From: Planococcus citri
Taxonomy: Eukaryota; Arthropoda; Insecta; Hemiptera; Pseudococcidae
Assembly: GCF_950023065.1 (NCBI RefSeq)
Contig: NC_088681.1
Coordinates: 13,888,001-13,952,000, forward strand
Direction of reading: 5' to 3'
Length of the DNA: 64,000 bases
The notes below the pieces were generated by a model that saw only the letters and a list, made by a program, of their open reading frames with translations, was not told where the DNA came from and made no database searches. Every line of letters begins with the position of its first letter. The stretch's first letter is position 1. Both the position numbers and the translations under genes were made by a program. Shown in pieces: positions 11,461 to 22,441 of this stretch.

Positions 11461-13395
11461 TTAATATCTTCTTTCTCTTTTTGCAGGTCGGTCTGATGAT
11501 GAATAAGACAATCGTTTAGCCGGTGTTCGAGCTGGAGTTCGTCGACTATTCCGAGAAGATGATGTTGAAGCTGGAGTTCGATGTCGATGTTCATATGTTC
11601 TTCGCGCTGGAGCTGAATTACGCTGTCGTTTTACCATCAAGTTTGAAGCTAATCGTGTAATTAACCCCAATGCCGTTTCTAATACAATATTTAATGGGTG
11701 TTTCGGTGTTTTCACAGAAGTGTCATCCGGATTATATCTGTCAAGGATTTCTTCTACTTCTTCGACATAAGTTATCTCTCCAGATGCGCCCAATGTCGGA
11801 AGATTATTCTGAAGGAAATCGCGGAACATTCGGCATCATTCATAATGCTCTGGAATCGTTGACGGTGGCAGAATCACGATATTCTTTACCTTGGAATCGA
11901 GAAGATATTTGACCAGTCGTATTGTTTCAATTTTCATCATTGATACGGGAGTTGTGGTCGTAAGATCAATATCTCCAATAGATAATAGGACGCAGGTAGG
12001 AAATTTAACGACGTACTTCTTGAGATTTTCCAATATCGTTGCAGCCGTGTGTGTTCGTCCAAGGAATAAGTTTTGCCTTTTTCTGTTATCTAGAGACAAC
12101 ACCGAGTTTGCTAAGTCGTAGCATATTCCGTCACCGATTATCATATACTGCTGGAAGAAAAATGTCAGCTCTCTTAATTTATCAACATCTTTGGTCTGGT
12201 AAAATGTCGCAGTCATCATATATTCCATTTCCTGAACATCTTTCAAGTCTCTGGATAGGATATCTGGTACAGTTCGATCGATATAAGTTGGTAAATACTG
12301 CAATAAATCGTGATAGTCTCTAAAACCCAGAATCGCATTATCTCGGGTCGTTAATTGAGCGAATTCTCCAGGTCTTGGTATACCTTTAATAATGAATGGC
12401 TGTCGATTTGATGAACGTCGCTGAGATTGTTCGGTTCGTCGTATTTTCGGAATTACATATCTCGAACTGGATGACTGAACTGGAGTCGGTGTTTTCGAGC
12501 TGCATACTGCCAGATAGGGTGTTTCTAAGTCTTCGGAAGTTTCGGATGAAATCGGTTCAGCACAGGTACGTGTTATAGTATGGCTTACATTATTTTCGTT
12601 CAATATAGTTGCATTTTTTATAACGACACTTCCCGAAATCACGCTATCTGATATTCTTTCAGCTACATTCGTACGTTGATTGTTCTCGTTGATGCTTGTC
12701 GTAGATTTTGGCTCAGCTTTGATCGCAGCAATTATCGGTGTAATCGTAATCGGATTCGAGGGAATGGTTGATGTTGTAACTTTCGAAATCGCTTCAATCA
12801 CCGTAGCCGCTGAATCGTCGTCACTCTCAAGAGAAGAAGTATCCAGGTCGATGGTATCCGGATCGTCGTTTGTCATCGGTTGGTTTTCAACAATATCGTC
12901 AGTGATTTGGTTCTTCGGAACTTGATAATGATCGTCGATGAATTTTACGATAAAACCATGGCTTTTAATTAAATCTCTCTCGAGTTCGTCAATTCTTTTT
13001 AGATACTGTAAATTCTCCTTGTGAAGTCGATGATTCTGATCGAAATAAAACGATTTTTCCTCTTGTATCTGGATTATTTGTCGACGAATAGAATTATTAA
13101 CGACTAGACGAAGCGATTCTCCGATTGGCTGCTTTAATAATGGAACGATGTAAGATTTCTTGATGTTAATTTTCATGCCGCATTTTTTGCCATCTTCTGG
13201 ATCAACGTATGTGCATATCAGAGGATCATTTTTCTCGTCAAGTGCGTTAGCGCAAACTAAATGATAGGTATGATGACAGGAATCAGCCGATATTACCGAA
13301 TTCGTACTGCAGTGTTCACTGGGCGGCATCGCTAGCGAATTTTGACAACCAACGCAGGCTGCGATCTTTACCGATAATTCACCAAGAAATGTCAT
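11461..13395 (-). CDS. RING-H2 / coiled-coil / SGNH-like protein, interrupted by in-frame TGA
   Basis: Starts at ATG 13395 in good context (GAAATGA). Residues 14-72 give a RING-like Cys/His pattern (C14-x2-C17, C40, H42, H45, C48, C61, C72). A coiled coil follows at about 95-140, then an acidic Ser/Thr-rich linker. From about 395 comes a domain resembling SGNH hydrolases: IGDGI in place of the GDS block, LLSIGDID for block III, then VILPPSTIP. A TGA at 11836-11838 falls inside this domain. The same frame continues after it with the rest of the fold (RDFLQNNLP, then a KHPLN block), matching the uninterrupted domain at 21383-22228. The tail is Arg/Ser-rich and basic. This is either a nonsense mutation in this copy or readthrough. 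The architecture is shared with the larger gene at 14672-20032, so one probably duplicated from the other. Confidence 0.75.
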
Positions 13396-13945
13396 TTCTA
13401 TCGAACGAAAATACGCCTATTAGATGAGTCGAAAAATCCAAAATCCGAATAGGTATTTATAAGATGAATTTTACCTTGATAGAACTACGTTGAATTACGA
13501 ATTGATTATAAGATGTAATCAGCTTAAATCTCCAGGACTATAAGATGTTTGAACACAGTTCTCACGTAAGTATAAAATGAACCAGCTTACACAGAAGTTA
13601 GAATAATAATACTGCTTCGTGTTGCAAACTGAAAAGGTCGAGTCGCAAAAGTCGTTGATATGCGCGCGTCGTTCGGCGAACGAGTTGAATGAACCAAACA
13701 AAATGGCGTAACGTTTAACAAAAGGGTTGAACGTCGTCGTAATAATAGTTGCGCACTTTGTCGTACGTAGCGTATTTTAGTTTGCATTTTTGTCAAATTT
13801 TGTCGTTTTTTACGTCAATTTTGGTATCATCGTTTAGATCCACGTTATCAGATGAATAAATGGCAAACACTTTTTCAAAGCAAAATACTATAAGCTGGTA
13901 CTTACGTGATCAATTTCTTCCTTTTTCTGGATTCAACGTAAAATT

Positions 13946-14025
13946 CTATTAAGTGCAATTAAGACGAGATTCGGTAGGTACTTCCGAGTGTACCAGATGG
14001 GGATGCCTATCGGTGAAAATCGTCG
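13946..14025 (-). promoter_or_regulatory. Conserved non-coding block, copy 3
   Basis: Shares about 57 bp with 22231-22303 and 31150-31212. On the plus strand the common core is TTCGRTARRTRCTT, then about 10 variable bases, GGGGMTSCC, ATCRGTGAAAWT. It lies about 40 bp upstream (in sense) of the 13905 splice donor and about 550 bp before the ATG at 13395. Promoter or 5' leader element is inference. Confidence 0.55.
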
Positions 14026-14169
14026 TTAGTTTTATTAGTTGTTATGTAATTTATAAGATGTAAATTTCTCAAAATTTACTTATAAGTTGTTATTTTGTTA
14101 TAAGCTGCGAATTCTGAGAATTATGAGATGTAAATAAACTGGATCAATACTCGACACGTTTCAATGTTA

Positions 14170-14175
14170 TTTATT
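14170..14175 (-). terminator. Polyadenylation signal after the large RING/SGNH gene
   Basis: Sense-strand AATAAA about 500 nt past the stop at 14672 and just past the conserved block of the next unit. Plausible 3' end for the large gene's mRNA. Confidence 0.35.
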
Positions 14176-14671
14176 TCAATCGTGAAACGAGAAAGAAGGC
14201 TTATTTCTAAAGAAAAAGAGACGGAATTTTTTCATCGCCAAGTCGATAACTTAATCTAGTCAAATATACTAAATAAGTCGATACTTAATGGCTAAAAAGC
14301 CGATCACTATTTACAGGTTCACTGAGTGAACTAAATGGACTACTGGTCCCTAAATCTAACTAATAGTAAGTCGCAGAGCGACGAAACACGAAAATATTCA
14401 CAAAACACGAAAAATAAAGCTTAAATCTAATAGGTATAAAAAAAATTCACAAACAAAAAATTATTAGATGTCTTCTTTTTGGACCTCTCGTCGATGTTAT
14501 TATGGATTTCGTCGTCGGTTGGGATCGAAATCAAGTCGAAAAATTAATTATAAGATGGATCAACGCTTATAGGCAGCTTTCGATGTGCCAAGGTCGATTT
14601 ATTTGATGGACGAGAGGTCGATGGTCGTGGAGTTTGACTAGATAGGTCGATTTTAAAAGGTCGCTGGTCGA

Positions 14672-17600
14672 TTAATTTTCATCTTCGTCGGAATGAAGCT
14701 GGTCATCGTCGTTATCAGGATCGATTTCGGGCTGAGGGAGCGGTTGACCATGAAGAAACGGAGCAAGGAACTGAATAACGTCGTAATTAATGAAGGGATG
14801 GACGAACAAATTTCCCGGGCGATCGGTGAGGTACGGTTCCATGCGGTCGATTATCGGTTCAAGTTCGTGGATGTACCGGAATACGCTTGAATTGATGCCA
14901 GCTGGTCCGGTTCTTAACCATTGTCGGTAGTTTAGACGTCTGGTCAGTTCATTGTTCTCATCTCTTCGGGGTGCTATTGGCGGTGGTAGGATAAAAATCC
15001 GTGTGGCATTAGTACCGAGTAGATACCGCAAAATAAATGTTGTCCGTTTTCTGATTGACTCCTCTGTCTCGTTAGTCCTCATGATGTTCCGATTACCGAA
15101 TGAAACTATGAGTTGGCTCGGGATGTAAGAAATGTGCTGTCGAAAATTAGCTAAACATTGTTGGTCCGATAACGACGCACCGCTAACGAGGCTGCTATTC
15201 CATTCATTGAGTAGATCCGCACTATGTCAAAGGGGCTCACCTGCAATATCATGGGCGATTCCATCGCCGATGACCATCCAATCATTGATGAAGACACAGG
15301 AGATTTCTTTCTTGTCGAACTTTTTAGATTTAGTCTTATATATAGATGCGTATGCTAGTTGCCTGTCGAACTCGTAGTGTTTGGCTGATTCTCGATCAAG
15401 TGGAGTATTGAAGAAAAATCCTCTCTGTCGCAAAATCTCGATGGTGTTAAATCGTAGGTTAGGAAAGACACCATATTGATGTCTATGGCCCTCGTGCGGC
15501 TCATATCGCGGAATTGGTCGTATGTCTGTGAATTCTTCCATCGGGTAATCGGCATCTATCGCGAATCTATCGATGTTCCAACGACGCCACATGGCATCAT
15601 TTCCAAGATAAAACACGCGCTCATGATCTATTTCAACGTTCATTTGGGCGTTGTTGATAAGGACTTCTTCGTAGATTTCTTCGTGTGAGGTATCGTCAAT
15701 ATCGTTCTCAGCTCCGATGACGATGCGTTCTTCGTCGTTTCCGCTAACTGGTTGACTTCTTTGTAATTGTCCGACGGGTGGACGTCGGGATAGTTCATCC
15801 GCGATATCGTTATGGTTATTTTCTGATGGTTGGATGGTCGCGTTCGAATTAATTAATCGGATATTGTTACTGCGGTTAGTTGGTATGAGCGCATCATCCG
15901 GTCCCAGATTCACAGAGCATGAGGCCGGATTGCCAACGAAAATTACATTCCCGACGTTGATTGGCACTTCAATCGTGTTGTCGTTAGATGTGGATTCCTC
16001 CTCGGTTATCATAACGTCAGAGTCATCACTATACGCATCGTCGAAATCGTTGGGATTGGCATTGGCTCTGGCGAGGACTTCTCGTTGATCATTTTCAAGA
16101 ACTTCACGGGCAGTTTTATTTTCTGGGTCGGAATCTTCAAAATCAAACTCGTTTCGTCCCTGTCGATGAGGGTATTCGGGATATCGGTGATGTCGTGCTC
16201 TCGATCTATCCTGTAGGGAAGTCGTATGTTGGGTATCTGAGAGTTGATTCTGAATATCATCCATACTCATTAGGGGTATCGCAATTGAGAAGTCGCGTCC
16301 TACATTATCGTGTTGATTAGTGTCTCGATATCCATTCATCATTTCTTCGCCGATATGGCCCAATCTATTCATGTCGTTTACGAGTTCATTTGCGTGGATA
16401 CGTGCGTTGGTCATTTGTGTTTCTAAGTCTTTGTTCGTGCTTCTTAATTCGGATATAATTTTATTTTCTTCATTGAGTCGGACAATCTCTTTGTGAGCAA
16501 AATCGAGTTGGTTTTTCTGAAAGTCGTAATCCTTTGATTGTTTGGTAGCTTTGTCGAGTTTGACTCGTAAGTTATCGATCTGTCGTTGGTATTCGGTAAT
16601 TTCTTGATCCTTGGCCATGTTCTCCTCTCGGGCGTCGCTAACCATATTCTGCAAATCAAGTATTTGTTGTCCTCGTCGAAATAATTCTTGGGTAAGATTT
16701 TCATCATTGTTGTCATTATTTGGGATATTCATCGTCTCAAATCTGAAACTCAATGGATTTTCCTCTGTATAGAAAAGTCGAGCGTTGCAGTCACGATGTT
16801 GGCAGTAGATCTCTGGTTCGATAACATTGCCACAGAAGTCTGTGTTTCGGGTCAATTTTCTTAAACATCCTGAATGATAAACATGGTCGCAGTTTGGATT
16901 TTTTATTACGAGGTGGTCTGGCGTGAAAGTGAAACCGCATGATTGACACACTGCCCGAATTTCCTGCCCCGAACCGTCGATTTCCATGACTCTATCAACA
17001 TATAAGATGGCACTATGGTTAGAATTAGAAGATATAGAATTATTTTGATTAATAGAGATATTATGGGGATTTCTGAGTTGCCACCTCTCGTCTGGACCGT
17101 CTTTAATTAATGAGCAATGAGTCCGTTCATCCGCAGTAGATGTTCCATCGAATTCGTGTGTGCTGGAGTGGAAGGTAACGGTGTCTTCAATCATCTGTTG
17201 CTGAGCGACGGCGATATCACCTAAATAGGTTTGAACAGGTGAAATGGGTTGACTATTGTTGGTATTAGGTGATTGGTCTGATAATTCCAAACTATCGGTC
17301 GAAAAATTATTAGGTGTATTCACATCGATATTGTCGGTATGAGTCGAGTTATTTTTAATTCGTAAGTCTTCGAGCTCTTCGCATCTATCAGATATGTATT
17401 CGTGTACAAAATTCCATTTGCATTTGCATTTTGGTTTTTCTATCTTTCGAAATATGGACTGGCAGATAATCGTGAAGTCGAAGAAATCAAAAGGCTTCAT
17501 ATTCTTAATGTCAGTTGAAAACCGTATCTCGGAACCTGTTTCTTTAATCGGATCGTGATTAATTATATTGAGCATATCAGCTGACTTCAAGGCGAGTAGT

Positions 17601-20032
17601 TTCGGTAGGACGTTTGAGTTATAGACTTCTATTGCATTTTCGAATAATTTACGATATTTGTGATACATTTCATTCATTTTAACCATCATATCCTCGATAT
17701 CTTTCTTAAAGATTAATCTACAATGGTCACTGAAGCTAGGATCTTCCATGGATGTGACCTCAATATTTAACTCATCGTGTATTTCCTTCCATTTATCGAT
17801 GACGGTTATCCACTCATAATGAAACTGTTCAAAAGTCGACTTTATTTTGATATAATCGGCCCTTGCATTCGTTGCGGCTTCGATCAATTTTTCCTTGGAT
17901 AACATATTCGATGTCGGTATCAACTCTTCAGTTAGTCTTTGCATTGGTTCGAACTCCTTCGCTGCTTTCTTTCCAATACATTTGGCAGTTTTTTCATTAC
18001 CTTCGAGTTTCCGTTCAAAGTTCTCCCAAATTCCTTCGCAGAATTCATTTCGTCGAGCTATAGCTTCATTGAAAATACTTGTTGCATTATTGCATATGGA
18101 TTCGAGCGGTTCGAAGTTCTTCTTGATCTGATTACAAAATTCATCTCGTCGATCGACTGTTTCCTTGAAGTCGTTGATAGTATCATTACAGATGGATTTG
18201 AGTGAGTATGTCGTTTTGGAAAGATCGACTACTGGTAATTCGCGGTATGAACTGGGTTCCATCACAACTTCACCTGGGTCTGATGAAACTTCAGAAATTG
18301 ATCGATATCGTTTCTGTCCACGTGGAATATTGGTCGATTGATCGGTATTATGAGATGAATCATTAGTCGATTGAGTCGACGTAATTGGAATTGAATCATT
18401 TGTTGAGGCTTCGATGAGGGCTCGTTCATAAGGCTCGAAAAATCGGTTTACTCGTTCGTCGATTTTCTCTCGTCGTAATTCAGATTCTGACTTTGAATTT
18501 TCTTCATTGATGGTTTTTTCTTTTGAATTATTGGCTGACTTAGGCGAGTTGATATGATGGTAATTTATGTCCCATACTGTTCCAGTTTGACGATGATGTT
18601 CATCGATAGTTTCAAAAATTTCATTCCACGAATGTTTATGTCCAGGATAAAAAGCGATGTCGATTTCACACCCAAATACTGGGCAATTGATCCATCTTCT
18701 TCGTGATGATCTTGGGATTCGAAATGGGTCTTCCTTTCGTGGCTCAGGATCAATCGTTGGTCGTTGTTTGCGTTCGGCTCGAACTTTTCTCATCATTATG
18801 TTGTGTTTTTCCATCATTGACATAGGAGCTCCCTGTCGTCGATCGTCTTCCGTTCGTTTCTCGTAAGCAGTCCACGCTCGTTTGTATTCTAGGTGTTGGT
18901 CCTGGGTCATGACGATGAATTCAGCATATCTCATGTGGTATCTTGGACAGCAATGATCATCGTCTTCGCACTCCGGAAATGGGCAGGTTGCAGGAACGGG
19001 AGTTTTCTTCTCAGCCAGTCGTCGTTTTGCTAATATTTTGAGTTGATCCATTAGGCGGGAGCGTCGGCTTTCTTCTCGCTGTTCTTTTTCGTGTGTGTAC
19101 ATTTTCGGATTTCGAATTTCATGATGTTCGTAGAATTGGTCGATGTCGTATTCTCGATCCCAGCCTAATTGCTTCCATCGATACATTAAATTATCGTAGG
19201 TATGTTCGCTGGGCATACATCCTTCGTCGAGATTGAAATCAACTGAATTCGGCGATACTGGTCGGTCTCGTGGCGGTTTGTCGATGTCGTTGGGTCCATA
19301 TAGCGCTAATTCTTGATTATAAATCTTCGCAAAGTTACCTCGAGTTAAATCTCCGGATCTATCGAGCTTTTGGAAAACTCTATCGTGGACGAATTTCGTT
19401 GGAAAGTTCCAGGAACCGTGTTCCAGAATATCATCGGTGACTGGCGAATTGGGTCGGCTTAACACTTTTCTATTGTCGGTTTGATATTTCAAGTTGTAAT
19501 CGTGTCGATAGTCCTCATAGCTATAGCTTGTATCGAGACCGGCATGAAATAATTCATTTAGAATTCCATCATATTGATGAATAGTCGGTATATTTCGTTC
19601 GGTCTTCAGAAAATCCATGATCTTCTCGTATTCAGAGATTTCGTCGGTTGAATCCTTCTTCTTTCCGTAGTATCGTCGACAATAATCATAACAGTATCGA
19701 TCAAAGGAATATGGTCGATGATGTCCAGCGTCGTCGAGTCGTTGTTTGATTTCTTTGTAATGATCAGCATTTGGTTTTCCATACGAGTTTTCAGAAAAGG
19801 TAACTGAGTTATCAGATGAGCTATCGGTGTCGGATTCTGGATCTTTCGCTGATTGATGAATGTCGATGTCTTCGCATGATGATGAACACGAGGATACAAG
19901 CGAGTATCCAGACGAGAGTGGCAGACGAGGTGATTTGGGGCGTTTATCGGTCATAATGGGTAAATATGGTAAGCTACTTAATGCAGTTTGATATGGCAAT
20001 TGTTTATACGAATAAACAATACCATTAATCAT
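14672..20032 (-). CDS. Giant zinc-finger / RING / coiled-coil / SGNH-like protein, two exons
   Basis: Exon 1 is 20032-15241 and exon 2 is 15150-14672, together 5271 nt (1756 codons plus stop). The 90-nt intron has donor GCAG-GTGAGC and acceptor TGTTTAG-CT. Joined in phase 1 it restores an SGNH-like domain whose first half (WMVIGDGIAHDI, about 1590) lies in exon 1 and second half (IVSFGNRN, IFILPPPIAP, VHPFI) in exon 2. Other parts: Cys/His pairs at about 347 (CPFPEC...HCCPRYH) and 447 (CPVFGC...HKH), a long helical region at 640-860, a RING-H2-like finger at about 1025-1085 (CQSC, CDHVYH, CRDC-type) and a coiled coil at about 1100-1220. Ser is Gly in the GDS block, so esterase activity is doubtful. 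RING fingers usually act in ubiquitin transfer; no target is evident. The start could also be the ATG at 19954. Confidence 0.8.
15151..15240 (-). other. 90-nt intron
   Basis: Sense-strand GTGAGCCCC donor at 15240 and TGTTTAG acceptor ending at 15151. Splicing removes the TAG that otherwise ends exon 1 after GEPL and keeps the frame exactly. The domain match with the two related proteins supports it. An alternative acceptor (TTTTCGACAG, ending at about 15138) would break the frame. Confidence 0.8.
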
Positions 20033-21382
20033 GCAAAATTATAAGATGAAATATTATAAGATGAATATTTACCAAAATTATTCCGGATATTTTCGCTGAC
20101 GAATGACAAAAACTAACGCCTCGTATTACGAAAAATTCGTCCAACTTAGAAAATTCCACGAACGTCTGATCGCCAAACTATTAGATGTGAAAAAACACGT
20201 CGTTAATACAGGAAAATTATTATTAGCTGATACTAGCGAACGATATTTATTACCTCATTAATTGGCTATGAGATGACGAAAAAACTTCTTTACGCAGCTG
20301 GAGGTGGTCTGATAGGCAATTTTCGACGTAAACGCAGATACTCAAATAAGACCTCGACTGAATGGTTAATCTCAATCGTTGGATCAATCTTGACGAACTA
20401 TAAGACAGATTTGTCGATTATTTATCTAGTATTATCACCGAATTAAAATATGGAACAGAGCATGGACTTATGATCTGAAAATACGTCGATGGAGATTATA
20501 CGACTCTAAAAAAAAATATCTACAGCAAATTATAAGGTGTTTTCTTCGGTTATTTTCTATCGAAACACAGGGTGTTTCATAAATGTCGTAACATAGTCGT
20601 AATAAAATCTCCACCAAACCACAGCATGCTTTGTGTAAAATCACCGAAAATTCACTTTTGGTTGATATAAAAATAATCACTCGTAAATATGAATAATTAT
20701 TCGTTGCATTACTTACTCAGATCGAACCGCTGAAGTCGACAAAACCCAAAAATCTTGAAAATTGACACCAATTAAAGATGGCGTAAGGACGCACAAAACG
20801 TAGGCTAACGAAGAAAATTTTCGATTAGAATAATTGACTTATTAGATGAAATGCAGTTGTCGTAAGATATAAGATGAAAACCGATTGACTCACCTTTGAC
20901 AATAAACCACAATTAATTCAAATAACGCAAAATTAAATCCAAATATGGACGCATAAAAATTCGAAAGAAGGCAAACGTAGTATACACTTCAAAAGGCACA
21001 TTAATAATGAGCGCTGAGTGCTGGTGGTGTAATCGGTTCGATCGACGAAATCTGCGCAGTCAGTTCCAGGAATCGATAAGGAGCTCGTCTTTGTATGAGT
21101 TGGCATATGGGCGGGCGGGGGTGAAATGTGTTTCCCCTCTCCGCGCGGGTGCGTTTCGAATTCGGTTTCTCTGTCAGCAGCGTTGATGGTAGTTCGATTG
21201 AGTAAATAATAACAACTTTTTCAGAGTGAAATCTTTATTTTCAAATACGCGATGGAAATAATTACACGATTAAGATCTTCCTTAATGGGTAAGTCAATTG
21301 GTAATAAGAATTGGTCGATGAAGATATAGGTCGGTGTGACAGGATGATGCTGCGATTTATTTCTTCTATTTGTTTCAGGTTA
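20033..21382 (-). other. Untranslated region upstream of the giant gene
   Basis: Two TTATAAGATGAA motifs sit right before the ATG at 20032 and more lie at 20281-20880. Sense donors AAAG-GTGAGT (GT at 20893) and CTGA-GTAAGT (GT at 20716) and a pyrimidine-rich acceptor (GTTTTTGTCATTCGTCAG, AG at about 20096) would give a spliced 5' leader. The stretch 21000-21180 is GC-richer and may hold a promoter. No credible coding frame. Confidence 0.45.
21234..21239 (-). terminator. Polyadenylation signal after the stand-alone SGNH-like gene
   Basis: Sense-strand AATAAAG about 145 nt after the stop at 21383, before the GC-richer putative promoter region of the next gene. Confidence 0.35.
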
Positions 21383-22228
21383 TCAGTTGTATCGGTCTGG
21401 TGAAAAATCTTGAGTATGGCGAACGAGTCGGTAGGCTAATTCAGCGTGGATCAACGGATGACAATAGTAATTTCCTTTCGAATCTCGATAACAAGGATCT
21501 GCCTTGTCCATTACTTCACAAAAAGTATGTCCATATTCAATCGTAGTAGGGCTTATTCGAGGTAATTCGTACTGTAGGAAATTTCGGTATCTTTTACGTA
21601 GTGCTCTGTCTGGAATTATCGGCGAGTTGATATTAGGAAGTATAAGGATCTCTTCGGCTCCTTCGGTAATTAAATACGATATTAATTCCTTGGTATTGTA
21701 ACAAGCTCGTTGAAATGATTCCTTCAATAAATCATGACTTCCTTCTGTAATGATGATCTTCGGTGGAATAACGATCTTGTGTCGGCGTAAATTGAACAAT
21801 AGTCGTTTAGCTGAGAGATTGTTTCCGGATATTTTCGATAAATCCCAAGCTTTTCTGAGTCGAGTGTCGGTATTGAATATTTCGTGTATTACTCCATGGG
21901 CTACTCCGTCTCCGATTATCCACCATCCGTTGATGAATGCATGTACGATGTTGGTTCCATCATAACGAGAGATCGATCGATATCGACTGATAAATAGGTG
22001 TTGATGGACGAAATGGTAATAATCTGGCATATTAATCGGCAGCATTGGACCCCATCGACACCCATCCTCTCTCAGTTTATCTTCGAGGTTCTCAAAATTA
22101 ATCGGTAAAATAACGTCCTGATAGGTACCATCAAATCGACGTATTCGTACTAAATTTTGTTCTTCATCGACAATTCGTGCATCGTGAACTTCCGGTAAAT
22201 CCATATTAGGTGCAATTCGGTGAAACAT
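21383..22228 (-). CDS. Stand-alone SGNH-hydrolase-like protein (281 aa)
   Basis: The ATG at 22228 opens an uninterrupted 281-residue frame. From about residue 105 it carries the same domain as the other two accessory proteins: FINGWWIIGDGVAHG (block I position), PKIIITEGSHDL (block III position), EEILILPNINSP, YRNFLQYELP and YYCHPLIHAEL (block V His). SGNH/GDSL hydrolases cleave esters of lipids or carbohydrates using the Ser of GDS. Here GDS reads GDG, as in both relatives, so a binding or structural role is likelier. There is no signal peptide, RING finger or coiled coil. The gene follows pol directly (213 nt away) and has a conserved non-coding block just before its ATG. The SGNH assignment rests on motif order and is moderate. 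Confidence 0.7.
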   Translation of the reverse strand: MFHRIAPNMDLPEVHDARIVDEEQNLVRIRRFDGTYQDVILPINFENLEDKLREDGCRWGPMLPINMPDYYHFVHQHLFISRYRSISRYDGTNIVHAFINGWWIIGDGVAHGVIHEIFNTDTRLRKAWDLSKISGNNLSAKRLLFNLRRHKIVIPPKIIITEGSHDLLKESFQRACYNTKELISYLITEGAEEILILPNINSPIIPDRALRKRYRNFLQYELPRISPTTIEYGHTFCEVMDKADPCYRDSKGNYYCHPLIHAELAYRLVRHTQDFSPDRYN

Positions 22229-22230
22229 CG

Positions 22231-22303
22231 TTGTTATTAAGTGAACGAATTTCGGTAAGTGCTTCTATGTACACTAGACGGGGCTCCCAATCAGTGAAAT
22301 TCG
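22231..22303 (-). promoter_or_regulatory. Conserved non-coding block, copy 2
   Basis: In sense it runs from about 75 to 3 nt before the ATG at 22228 and reads TTTCACTGAT, GGGAGCCCCG, then ACCGAAATTCG. It aligns base for base over about 57 bp with copies at 31150-31212 and 13946-14025. Its position directly before a start codon suggests a 5' leader or promoter function. Confidence 0.55.
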
Positions 22304-22441
22304 TTGAAAAATTGTGAAATTCTTATAAGTTGAAAATGAAATTATAAGTTGAAAATTAAAATCTTCTAATTACAAATCGGTAATTAAATAATAAAATCTG
22401 GTAGGAAAATAAAAAGTCGTATTCTTTCCGGTTGATATTGT

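Larger units (their letters stand above)
13396..14671 (-). other. Untranslated region between two RING/SGNH genes
   Basis: Contains at least eight TTATAAGATG/GTTG motifs, a sense splice donor CAC-GTAAGTACC (GT at 13905-13904), a good acceptor (CTTTTCAG, at about 13629) that could join it towards the downstream ATG at 13395, and an AATAAA that could end the upstream gene. This fits a spliced 5' leader for the downstream gene. Short frames at 13519-13796 are not convincing. Confidence 0.5.

Noticed and set aside
11346..11594. 82-codon ORF after the broken RING/SGNH gene
   Set aside because: It overlaps the basic tail of that gene in another frame and has no recognised motif.
15128..15150. Alternative splice acceptor TTTTCGACAG for the giant gene
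   Set aside because: It breaks the reading frame; the TGTTTAG acceptor at 15151 keeps it.
16009..16260. Short minus-strand ORFs inside the giant gene
   Set aside because: Shadows of the main reading frame.
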